From contig DVDU01000211.1 in assembly GCA_015296065.1 (NCBI GenBank), positions 1-64,000 of the forward strand: a DNA stretch of 64,000 nt, written 5' to 3'. Origin of the DNA: Oscillatoriaceae cyanobacterium M33_DOE_052. GTDB taxonomy: Bacteria; Cyanobacteriota; Cyanobacteriia; Cyanobacteriales; Laspinemataceae. A model generated the notes under the pieces. That model searched no databases and was not told the DNA's origin. It saw only the letters and a list, made by a program, of their open reading frames with translations. Position 1 is the stretch's first letter, and the number at the start of each line of letters is the position of its first letter. Below are positions 22,826 to 30,819 of the stretch, piece after piece. The position numbers were made by a program, and so were the translations under genes.

Positions 22826-25354
22826 CTACAAACTTACATCTAATGCCAGCAAACTTTGCAGGCGTTGCATCCCATCGCCACCTTGATAAAGCAAATCACC
22901 TTTACCCAGTAAATAAGCAGAACCGATTTCTGAACCTCCCAAAATAATCTTAGAATCCGCTTCGCTAGCCGTGCGTAGTGCTACCCTTCCCGGTAAATTA
23001 GAGCGGATAAGTGGCGTCACCACTTTAGCTTCTGGGCGTTGGGTAGCAACAATTAGGTGAATCCCCGCCGATCGCGCTTTTGCCCCTAAACGTTTAATGC
23101 TATCTTCCAGATTACCACGGCTAGTTTTATCCGCCATAAAATCCGCATATTCATCAAAAATGCACAGAATGCGCGGCAAAATCTGCTTGACATTTTGGCG
23201 GTTATATGTAATAATATCAGCACAGCGCTGAGCTTGGAATTTCCGGTAACGTTCCTCCATTTCTTCCACTAACTGGGACATCAAATCAATAGCCGCCTCG
23301 GTATCATAGACAATGGGAGAATGCAGCCACGGCATATGTTCAAATTCGGGAAAAGTGACCCGCTTCGGATCCACCAAAGCGATTTGCAATTGTGCGGGGG
23401 AATGGCGGCGGACTAAACTAAGCAAAATACTCCGCAAAAACTCGCTTTTGCCGCTCCCCGTAGTACCGCCCACCAAAAAATGACAGGTATTGGGGTTAGA
23501 TAAATCTGCCTCTACCAACTTACCCTCTAAATTGACCCCAATGGCAATGTGCATGGGGGCATCCGCTGGCCTAGTTTCGGGATGGATGTAATCTTCAAAC
23601 CGGGCAATTTCACGATCGGGACGGGGAACATCCACACTGACATAACCAGCTTGAGCGGTAATTAATGGCCATGCGGGAATTGCCAAATGCACTTTAATAT
23701 CTTCAGACCGCGTGAGCAACGAGACAACTTTTACTCCCAAATGCGGTTTCAATTTGAAGCGGATAAATGCTGGCCCCACGCTGGCTCCGATGTAATCAAC
23801 GCCAATTTTATAAGATGAGAAAACAGTTACTAATTTTTGTCCAATTTGGTCCGCGTTTACAGTTGGCGGTGGTGGGGTGACGGTTGGCGGCGGTGGCGGG
23901 GGAGCGATGGCACTTGCAGGATTAAAGAAATTTTGACACTTGTGCTGCTGGGGGCAAATGGCGCACAAGTGAGGGTGAATTGTGGCCGGTGGTGGGTCGG
24001 GTTGGTGTTGTTGCCATGTCAGCCATGACCGCATTTGTTGCAATTTATAGGGCAGAGATTCATGGACGGTATTTTCTAATTGTTCCCATTCAAATCGATA
24101 GGATTTGAATTCCGGTAAAACGCAGTAAACCGCCGCATCTACCGGGACGTTGCGTGATTTCCAAACCATGTAGCTGTAGAGGGAGACTTGGGCGAGTTGT
24201 GCGGATAAGTCCGTGGGTTCATAGGTTTTATACTCTACAGCGCAGAGGCGGTTGGCTGTGGCATCATAAATCAAGCAATCGAATTTGCCCCTAACCAGTT
24301 GTTTGGTGCCATCAGGCAAATCAAATTCATGCTCTAAGCTGACCTCTTCCCCAATAAAAGTTTGAGCAGCTACCTCATCAGCGCTGAATTTTTGCCGATT
24401 GCTTACTAGCAATTGACTATAATGCTTGATTAACCCTTTCAATCCTTCCCAAATTTGCAGGAGAGCTGCTACATCTTGGGGGTGATGTTGAATATAACCA
24501 AAAAATTCCTGCTTATAAAAGCGCTCCTGTAACTGAGCCGCCACATCCGCCGCGTTCAGCTTATCCGCCGCCGGGGAAAACAAGGCTTGCACCGCAGCAT
24601 CTTGTTTAGCCAAATTAACTAATTTTTGGGCAAACTCATGGAAAAGACTACCCACGCCACCGGTGCTACTGGGAGGTAAAAACAGGGTTTTTCCTCCAAA
24701 GCTCTCCGCCAAATAAAACAAACGGGGACATTCAAAAGCTACCCGCACCTGAGTAACGCTGAACGAGGAGGATGTTGATTTTGGCATAGAGTCAAATTCC
24801 CGTAAACTACGATGCACGACGGCCAGATAAACTGGATCCATCTTAGCATATTGTAACTGAGCTGGAGTGAGAGGACGCTGCCCCCAGTCGCTGCCTTGTT
24901 CTGCTTTATTGATGTCAGCAAAATCGCCAAATCGAGCGGCTAAAGTTTTGAGCTTTAAGTTAGGGACTCCCAGGCGAGGGGGGGTAATCTTTTTCGCCAG
25001 CTTAAAAGTGCAAGTGACATTGCGTGCTGTATTTTTCCCCAGAAACCTCAAATCATAACTAGCATTGTGAAACACCTTTTCAATCAGGGGATTTACCATA
25101 ATGCGCTGGATAAATGCCGTTACCAAATCTGGTTTGTCCAACACATCAAAAATGTAAGTTGAGCTACCATTAATATCGTTGGCGTCGGTCAAGACCTGAA
25201 TCAGAGATAGTCGGGGGTGGGTGGTGTCCCAATCGGCGACTTCTGTATCTGCCCAGATAATTTTTTGTTTGGCTAAGATATCTATGTAAGCGTGGATTTG
25301 AGATGAGTCTTGTAAATATAACATATTTGGGTTAATTGAAAAAATGGTGGGCAT
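22826..25354 (-). CDS. DEDD exonuclease / Fe-S PD-(D/E)XK nuclease / FtsK motor fusion
   Basis: The product (842 aa) joins three DNA enzymes. Residues 30-190 form an RNase D-like DEDDy 3'-5' exonuclease: D36-T-E38, HNASYD (D101), and Y169-A-K-M-D173. Residues 200-475 form a RecB/Cas4-like nuclease with RGKFD (D359) and VEYK (E374, K376), Q386 and Y393. Four cysteines in the Cas4/AddB layout (C209, C464, C467, C473) could bind a 4Fe-4S cluster. After a proline-rich linker (485-498), residues 500-842 form an FtsK/SpoIIIE motor with Walker A GGTTGSGKS (629-637) and Walker B CIFDEYADF (D734, E735). All catalytic residues I can place are present. It is the last gene of the cluster and is probably its effector. 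The start codon lies inside a palindrome. Confidence 0.92.
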   Translation of the reverse strand: MPTIFSINPNMLYLQDSSQIHAYIDILAKQKIIWADTEVADWDTTHPRLSLIQVLTDANDINGSSTYIFDVLDKPDLVTAFIQRIMVNPLIEKVFHNASYDLRFLGKNTARNVTCTFKLAKKITPPRLGVPNLKLKTLAARFGDFADINKAEQGSDWGQRPLTPAQLQYAKMDPVYLAVVHRSLREFDSMPKSTSSSFSVTQVRVAFECPRLFYLAESFGGKTLFLPPSSTGGVGSLFHEFAQKLVNLAKQDAAVQALFSPAADKLNAADVAAQLQERFYKQEFFGYIQHHPQDVAALLQIWEGLKGLIKHYSQLLVSNRQKFSADEVAAQTFIGEEVSLEHEFDLPDGTKQLVRGKFDCLIYDATANRLCAVEYKTYEPTDLSAQLAQVSLYSYMVWKSRNVPVDAAVYCVLPEFKSYRFEWEQLENTVHESLPYKLQQMRSWLTWQQHQPDPPPATIHPHLCAICPQQHKCQNFFNPASAIAPPPPPPTVTPPPPTVNADQIGQKLVTVFSSYKIGVDYIGASVGPAFIRFKLKPHLGVKVVSLLTRSEDIKVHLAIPAWPLITAQAGYVSVDVPRPDREIARFEDYIHPETRPADAPMHIAIGVNLEGKLVEADLSNPNTCHFLVGGTTGSGKSEFLRSILLSLVRRHSPAQLQIALVDPKRVTFPEFEHMPWLHSPIVYDTEAAIDLMSQLVEEMEERYRKFQAQRCADIITYNRQNVKQILPRILCIFDEYADFMADKTSRGNLEDSIKRLGAKARSAGIHLIVATQRPEAKVVTPLIRSNLPGRVALRTASEADSKIILGGSEIGSAYLLGKGDLLYQGGDGMQRLQSLLALDVSL

Positions 25355-25364
25355 TGCCCACCAT
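25344..25364 (-). promoter_or_regulatory. Palindrome with T-run covering the FtsK-nuclease start codon
   Basis: On the minus strand ATGGTGGGCA-A-TGCCCACCAT is a perfect 10-bp palindrome followed by TTTTTT. The ATG of the FtsK-nuclease gene (25352-25354) lies inside it, 17 bases after the stop of the preceding ATPase gene. As RNA it can form an intrinsic terminator or hide the start codon. The same palindrome family recurs at 22764-22778. Confidence 0.6.
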
Positions 25365-25370
25365 TGATGA

Positions 25371-27443
25371 TTACCAGAGCAAACAAACTACTTGCTTTTC
25401 CTGGGCTTCGTGGGGATTAGCGATTTTGAATTTTCCGGCTTTAATTAGGCTATCAAACTCCTGGCTGATAGTCTGCTGGTTGGTTTCGCTAAATTGACTC
25501 TGAGCTTGGGTCAGTAGGGCATTTTTGCCTAAAAAATGCTGGGTTTTGACCACGTTGAGCAAGTAATCTTGAATTTGCTGCTGGGTTTTGTCTGGGAGAG
25601 TGGCTGTTGCGCCATTGGTTATGGGATTCGTAGTGGCGGTTGTGGTTTTTGTTTGAAAAATGCCCAAATCCTGCAACAGCAGACAATCTGTTAATATCTC
25701 GCTTTCCCGCATCAGGTGTTTTAGTTCCGGGAGGGAGATGATTTGGCTGCCTAATAATAACTCTTGTCCTAGTGCGGAATTGACTAAACTGTGATAGGTG
25801 GCTAAGTAGTGAACCGAGGCGATCGCAGGCAGGATGTGACGATTTGGGTGGCCTGTGAAAATGCTGTGATAGAGCTTATATCCCACCAGGTTGGGATTAT
25901 TGCCGGTTTCAGTAGCTCGAATCAGTATTATACTGTGGCTAGTGTGGCTTTTGATCGCTTTTTGGCAGGCTTTCATGGCAGTTGCAAAGCTGCTCATATT
26001 GGCATCTTCCGTCCAGAGTACCCCCACATCCTGGTGATGACGGGGGTGTTGATAGGTGAGGGAAGAGCTGGCATATTTGCCAGAGAGCAGTTTTGATTTA
26101 GTTGTGGTGATTTGCAGTGCTTGTAAGGCTTCTGCTAGCATCTGCACGAGTTCCGGCGCCGATAGCAAACTCACTTTTGTGATTTTTGCTTCGATTTTCT
26201 TGAATTCCTGCTGCCAGGTTAATTTGAATAGTTCTGGCAGGGTGGCTTGAGGTTGGGGGATATTGCTGTTATCGGGGATATCGGTTCTGAGATTGGGGAT
26301 CTGGACTCCGAGGCTGCTTTTATATTGCTGATATTCTTGGCGACCGAGGATTAGGGATTTTCTGGGGTCAGTTTTGCCGCCGGGAAAATTATCTTCTAGG
26401 ATAGTGCGGGTGAGGGGGAAAATCTGGGAATCTGGCTGGGGACTGGCTTGGCGGTGGAGGGGCTGCAATCGTAATTGCCAAAGGGCTTCGGCTTGGTCGA
26501 GGTTGATGGGTTTGAGGCTGAGTTTGCCTTCTACGCGATCGAGGTCTGATTGCTGAATACTTCTGTGATTATTCTGCCAGTTATTCGTAGTCAGACAGAT
26601 GATGATGAGAAAGTTTTTTAGCCCTTGATTGTGAATGTTGGTGTTGAAGGAAAATAATTTTTGCAGTTCGGCTAACTGGGTGTCGCTGTTGCTGAATTCC
26701 AACTGGTCAAAACATAGGACGATCGGCTGAGTCTCTGTGGCGATTCTGCCCAGGTTGGCTAAGGTCTCCCAAGCATCGGTTTCGCTGTCTAGGGATTTTT
26801 TTTGTTGCAGCAAGGTGAGGGATTCTTCGCTTAAATCATCACCTTTCAACCACTGACAGGCGATGTCGTATAATTGGGGTTCGGTGAGGTCGTGGAGGGC
26901 GCCAAAAAAGCTATCTGCGTTGTAAATACCTGCATTTTTGTAGGTTTTTTTCAGGTGGTTGATGAATTTTTGCCGATCGCTCTGCAATACCTCCCAAAAA
27001 TTATCATCAAAGAGGCGCCGTTTCAAGCTCCGCTTGGTAAATACGGAGAGGCTTTTCAGCCAGAGGATAAGCTGAGATTCGGTTTGTCCTTCGGGAACCT
27101 GCATCAGACTATCCACCGTGTAGCGGAGGATGTGGCGTCCGAGGCGATCGGCTTCGGGCCAAGGTTCAATATAGGCAAAAAAGGCTTTGGCATTCAGCGT
27201 CCGTTTCAGGCGACCCAAAAGATAGCTTTTGCCAGAACCAGGGTCCCCAGTGAGTAACAGCGTCCGACTCCGCCGATCGGCTACCACCCGATCGAGCAAA
27301 CCTTCTATCTTCCTCATCGCTTCTTGATGAATCGAATCTATAGTTTCCGTTGCCTCCTGCTTTTCCCGCCAAAAATTACCCGGCTTCAAATTAATATCAA
27401 ACGGGTTGACTTCCTGGCGAATCAACTCATCTATCAATGCCAT
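25371..27443 (-). CDS. AAA/ORC-like ATPase, paralogue 1 (paired with the FtsK-nuclease)
   Basis: The product (690 aa) is one of three paralogous ATPases in this cluster. It opens with the shared signature NPFD...PGNFWREKQ (13-29). Walker A GDPGSGKS lies at 66-73, Walker B IVLCFDQLE at 241-249 (D246). A later PGGKTDPRKS block near 355-364 resembles the basic sensor region of ORC/Cdc6-like loaders. A second conserved domain of unknown fold follows (VGVLWTEDANM, SIILIRATE, YLATYHSLVN, about 475-580). The C-terminal 75 residues look like a winged helix. It has no nuclease motif. The gene lies 17 bases before the FtsK-nuclease gene and 39 bases after a winged-helix gene. Confidence 0.88.
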   Translation of the reverse strand: MALIDELIRQEVNPFDINLKPGNFWREKQEATETIDSIHQEAMRKIEGLLDRVVADRRSRTLLLTGDPGSGKSYLLGRLKRTLNAKAFFAYIEPWPEADRLGRHILRYTVDSLMQVPEGQTESQLILWLKSLSVFTKRSLKRRLFDDNFWEVLQSDRQKFINHLKKTYKNAGIYNADSFFGALHDLTEPQLYDIACQWLKGDDLSEESLTLLQQKKSLDSETDAWETLANLGRIATETQPIVLCFDQLEFSNSDTQLAELQKLFSFNTNIHNQGLKNFLIIICLTTNNWQNNHRSIQQSDLDRVEGKLSLKPINLDQAEALWQLRLQPLHRQASPQPDSQIFPLTRTILEDNFPGGKTDPRKSLILGRQEYQQYKSSLGVQIPNLRTDIPDNSNIPQPQATLPELFKLTWQQEFKKIEAKITKVSLLSAPELVQMLAEALQALQITTTKSKLLSGKYASSSLTYQHPRHHQDVGVLWTEDANMSSFATAMKACQKAIKSHTSHSIILIRATETGNNPNLVGYKLYHSIFTGHPNRHILPAIASVHYLATYHSLVNSALGQELLLGSQIISLPELKHLMRESEILTDCLLLQDLGIFQTKTTTATTNPITNGATATLPDKTQQQIQDYLLNVVKTQHFLGKNALLTQAQSQFSETNQQTISQEFDSLIKAGKFKIANPHEAQEKQVVCLLW

Positions 27444-27482
27444 CTGGCCACCTCTTTTCTCTTTTTTGGTGATAATTTATAC

Positions 27483-28304
27483 TTAGTTAGCCACAATAAA
27501 AAATAGCGGCACACCCACTTTCTGCTTAATTGCCGCTTGCAACTCTTGGGTACTGTACGGCGTCCCGTCCACCAACCCACTCAGCTCAATTTTATCTTGC
27601 CGCTGCAAGCGATATAGAGCTGCATCTAGTTCATCGCGACTCAAAGGCGGTTGCAACTTTTGCCGCAAATGAAAAATCGGTAAATAATTATCCGTTCCCA
27701 GTTCCCTATCTAACTGGCGAACCACATCTAAAATTGCCTCATCACTGGGTTTGCTGGCATTATTAATACTTGGTTCTGCTAGCTGAGGCTGGGCAATAGG
27801 AGATTTGCGCAAAAAACTGAGGTAATTTTTCAGCATTTCCCCCGTATAAAGGGGCTGATTACCGCTAGGTTGACAATCGGAGCGCAAAAACTCTTTCCCC
27901 CGCTCCGTCAACCAGACCTCTTTGATTTCCGTTTTGATGGCCTTAATTAATCCCCGATCGACCAAATCTTTGATTACCCCTTGCGCCTCAGCAGCGGCGA
28001 TACCTATTTTGTTAGCGGTAATCGAACGTTTCGCCGTCACACAAGTTTGGAGAACTTGCCTTTGCGCCTCACTCACGGGCAACTTGCCTGAATCTAATTT
28101 TAGCAAAGATTTCCCCGCCGGAGTAATACCAAGCTGCGACACTTCCTCCCCACAATCAATTAACTCCCGCTGTCTAAGCTGGCGACAAATTCCCTGTACT
28201 TCCGAGACTTTTGTTTTATAATTAGGCTTAACCAACTTCAGAGGTGCCCTGTAGTCAGGAAACCCCAACAATTTGAGGAGAAACTTTAGCTCTTTAGTTT
28301 CCAT
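27483..28304 (-). CDS. Winged-helix DNA-binding protein, paralogue 1
   Basis: The 273-residue product shows at least three helix-turn-helix-like units. The first is around KELKFLLKLLGFPDY (4-18) to LGITPAGKSLLKLDSG. The second spans KIGIAAAEAQGVIKDLVDRG to VWLTERGKEFLRSD. The third is the C-terminal YLPIFHLRQKLQPPLSRDEL (about 205-224) to ALYRLQRQDKIELSG. No enzymatic motif is seen. It is colinear with the second copy at 32.9 kb. It likely binds DNA for the adjacent ATPase. Confidence 0.85.
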   Translation of the reverse strand: METKELKFLLKLLGFPDYRAPLKLVKPNYKTKVSEVQGICRQLRQRELIDCGEEVSQLGITPAGKSLLKLDSGKLPVSEAQRQVLQTCVTAKRSITANKIGIAAAEAQGVIKDLVDRGLIKAIKTEIKEVWLTERGKEFLRSDCQPSGNQPLYTGEMLKNYLSFLRKSPIAQPQLAEPSINNASKPSDEAILDVVRQLDRELGTDNYLPIFHLRQKLQPPLSRDELDAALYRLQRQDKIELSGLVDGTPYSTQELQAAIKQKVGVPLFFIVAN

Positions 28305-28674
28305 CCCTTGTGTGACTCCCGCATCCCACGTAACTATTTTAGTCTTTCACAGCTTGTCCCACTTTTTAACCCGCTTCATAAAATTTAATTTTTCTGAAAA
28401 AACACCTCACTAAAATACTCCCAAGTTACCCAGACTTATCACCTGTCCGGTGGGCATTACCCCTCACCCCAAACCACTCACCCCAAACCCAAAAGTTCTG
28501 TAGGGTGGGCAGTGCCCTCGATTTGTCGCCAGAGGGCGAAGCATTCGGGAAATAAATTTTGGGGTTTTTGCCAGACATTCCTCGCCCGAATGCTTCGCCC
28601 CTACAAGTGGCGGGATGATCCCCACGGTAGGGCGGTGTTCTGGAAATTAGCCCAGAGAAGCTGGCCAAATTATA
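28305..28674. other. Gap between the two modules, with a 16-bp inverted repeat
   Basis: This 370-base gap is the only long interval inside the cluster. GGGCGAAGCATTCGGG (28534-28549) and its exact reverse complement (28585-28600) frame a 35-base interior, a repeat type also seen in degenerate form near 51.76 kb. A half copy of the GTGGGCAGTGCCC palindrome lies at about 28505. No gene is present. A separate promoter for the downstream module could lie at 28305-28420. Confidence 0.6.
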
Positions 28675-30717
28675 TCACTTTACCATACAGACTAATTGAG
28701 ATTCCACTGGAGCGGTATCATCAATAATCAAAATTTGCCTTTCGTGGCAAAGTTGAAAAATTAGCTCATTAATTTGATATTCGTGAGCGTCGGGGAACTG
28801 GTCGAGGGTGTGCTGGGTTAGGATGTAGCGTCCCATCATTTTCTGGGTTTTCACCAAAGCTAATAAATAATCTTTGATTTGCTTCAGTTCCGGCTTTTTC
28901 ACTTCCCTGTCAGCCGCTAATTGTTTTTGGGGCGTACCGCTTACACCGATGATGCGAGTGTAGCCGGTAAAGATACCCAGGGTATCCAGAATTGGGCAAC
29001 TTTCTAGGAGCTTAGATTGGCGGATGAGTTCTTGTAATTGTTTCAGGTTGGGGGTTTGGTCTGCCACTACCAGTTCTCCCGCGCAAGCGGCGTTAACGAG
29101 ATTATGATAGGTGGCTAAATAATGCAATGATGTCATGTCCGGGATGATGTGGCGGTGGGGATAGCCAGTGAAAATATCGGAGTAAATTTTATTGCCCTGA
29201 TTTTTATGGGTTCCCAGACTTTCGCCTCGGATGAGATAGAGGGTTTGGCAGAGATTGAGTTGCAGAGACTTTTCGCAGGCTTTCATCAGGTGGAAAAAGC
29301 CCACGAGGTTGGGGTCTTCTGTCCAGATTACGCCAATTCTGCCTAACTGGGCGGGGAGGTGATAGCTGAGAGAATAGCTGGCGTATTTGGGACTGGGCAA
29401 AAGTTTGGTTTGAATGCCGATTACTTGGAGGGATTCTAGGGCTTCGCGCAGCATTTGCACCAGTTCTGGGGCGGAAAACTGGCGGAGGCGATCGACCTTA
29501 GTCTGAGTTTTTTTGTACTCTTGGCTCCAGAGCAGTTCAAAAGCAGCTAAGGGGTCGGGAGCGGCGGTGACATCGGCATAAATATCGGTGTAAATGGCGT
29601 CATCCGGGCTGAGATTTTTGGCTTCTTGAAATAGCTTGCGCCCCAGCATGAGGGTGTAGCGGGGTCGAGTTTTGCCGCCAGGAAATTGGGCTTCTAAGTG
29701 GTGGCGACTGAGGGGATAAATGGGGGTGGGGGGTTTGGGTTCGGCTTTTTGGTGGATGGGATGGAGACGACTAGCCCAGAGGGCTTCGGCTTGGTCTAGG
29801 TTGATGGGTTGGAGGCGGATTTCTGCGTCAATGCGGGCAATGTCGGCGGCTTGCACTCGCTTATAATTTTGCTTCCAGGTGTTAGTGACGATGCTGATGA
29901 TGATGAGAAAGTTGTTTAGTTTTTGATTATGGATGATGGAGTTAAGGTTAAATAGGGCTTGGAGGTTGATAAATCCATCTAAGGCTCGGTCAATGTTATC
30001 TAAGTTGTCAAAACAGAGGACGATCGGCTGGGTGGCGGCGGCAATTCTGCCGAGATTAGAGAGAATTTGCCGAGCCGCAGTTTCGCTATCAATGGGGTGT
30101 TTCACCCGGAGAGCTTTCAGGTTGGCGGTGTCCAGGTGGTCGCCTTTGAGCCATTCACAGGCGATCGGGTACAATTCCGGGTTAGTCAAATCGTGGAGAA
30201 CACCGAAAAATTCATTAGGATTATAGATACCCGAAGGGTAAGCATTTTTCAAGTGGCGGATGAAAAATTGCCTCTCGCCGATGAGTTTTTTGATGAGACT
30301 TTGACCTCGATCGGCTTCTAAACCATGCAGCCAGAGCAGCAATTGAGATTGGGTTTGGCCAGCCGGAATATACATCAAACTATCCACAGTATTGCGCAGA
30401 GTATGACGCCAAATATAATCACTTTCCGGCCAAGGGCCAATATAAGAGAAAAAGGCTTTAGAATTAAATTGCTGTTTCAACCGTCCCAAGAGATAACTTT
30501 TCCCCGCTCCCGAGTCCCCAGCCAGCAACAACGTGCGAGTGCGATTATCTTTCGCCACTTGGTGGAGCAGACTGGCAATTTCCCCCACCACATCTTGGTG
30601 AATGGACGCCACCGTGAGGGATTGGTCTTGCTGCTCCTGCCAAAAGTTACCTGGCCGAAAGGTAGTAGAGTCAAAAGGATTAATTTGTTGTTGAATTAGC
30701 TCGTAGATAGTTGTCAC
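28675..30717 (-). CDS. AAA/ORC-like ATPase, paralogue 2
   Basis: The product is 680 residues from GTG 30717, where alignment to the two paralogues begins (TIYELIQQQINPFD). The open frame reaches 30819, but the extra 34 residues are proline-rich and encoded by G-rich simple sequence. Shared features, in 680-residue numbering: NPFDSTTFRPGNFWQEQQ at the N-terminus, Walker A GDSGAGKS near 66-73, Walker B IVLCFDNLDN near 240, FPGGKTRPRYTLMLGR, the RIGVIWTEDPNLVGFF domain and a C-terminal winged-helix-like tail. It follows paralogue 3 and has no winged-helix gene of its own, so it looks like an extra duplicate. Confidence 0.87.
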   Translation of the reverse strand: MTTIYELIQQQINPFDSTTFRPGNFWQEQQDQSLTVASIHQDVVGEIASLLHQVAKDNRTRTLLLAGDSGAGKSYLLGRLKQQFNSKAFFSYIGPWPESDYIWRHTLRNTVDSLMYIPAGQTQSQLLLWLHGLEADRGQSLIKKLIGERQFFIRHLKNAYPSGIYNPNEFFGVLHDLTNPELYPIACEWLKGDHLDTANLKALRVKHPIDSETAARQILSNLGRIAAATQPIVLCFDNLDNIDRALDGFINLQALFNLNSIIHNQKLNNFLIIISIVTNTWKQNYKRVQAADIARIDAEIRLQPINLDQAEALWASRLHPIHQKAEPKPPTPIYPLSRHHLEAQFPGGKTRPRYTLMLGRKLFQEAKNLSPDDAIYTDIYADVTAAPDPLAAFELLWSQEYKKTQTKVDRLRQFSAPELVQMLREALESLQVIGIQTKLLPSPKYASYSLSYHLPAQLGRIGVIWTEDPNLVGFFHLMKACEKSLQLNLCQTLYLIRGESLGTHKNQGNKIYSDIFTGYPHRHIIPDMTSLHYLATYHNLVNAACAGELVVADQTPNLKQLQELIRQSKLLESCPILDTLGIFTGYTRIIGVSGTPQKQLAADREVKKPELKQIKDYLLALVKTQKMMGRYILTQHTLDQFPDAHEYQINELIFQLCHERQILIIDDTAPVESQLVCMVK

Positions 30718-30734
30718 AGAAAAGCACCTCGCGA

Positions 30735-30812
30735 ATGGGAGACGGGGGGACGGGGGGACGGGGGGACCGGGGGGACGGGGGGACCCGGTTCGTAGTTGGG
30801 CTTTAGCCCAAA
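30735..30812. repeat. G-rich simple repeat plus interspersed palindrome
   Basis: GGGGGGAC is repeated from about 30745 to 30785, then a single copy of the TAGTTGGGCTTTAGCCC repeat follows (about 30796-30812). It separates paralogues 3 and 2 and creates the false N-terminal extension of the latter. Confidence 0.8.
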
Positions 30813-30819
30813 AATCCAC

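Noticed and set aside
30718-30819. 34-residue N-terminal extension of AAA paralogue 2
   Set aside because: It is proline-rich, encoded by G-rich simple repeats and has no counterpart in the two paralogues; GTG 30717 is the better start.
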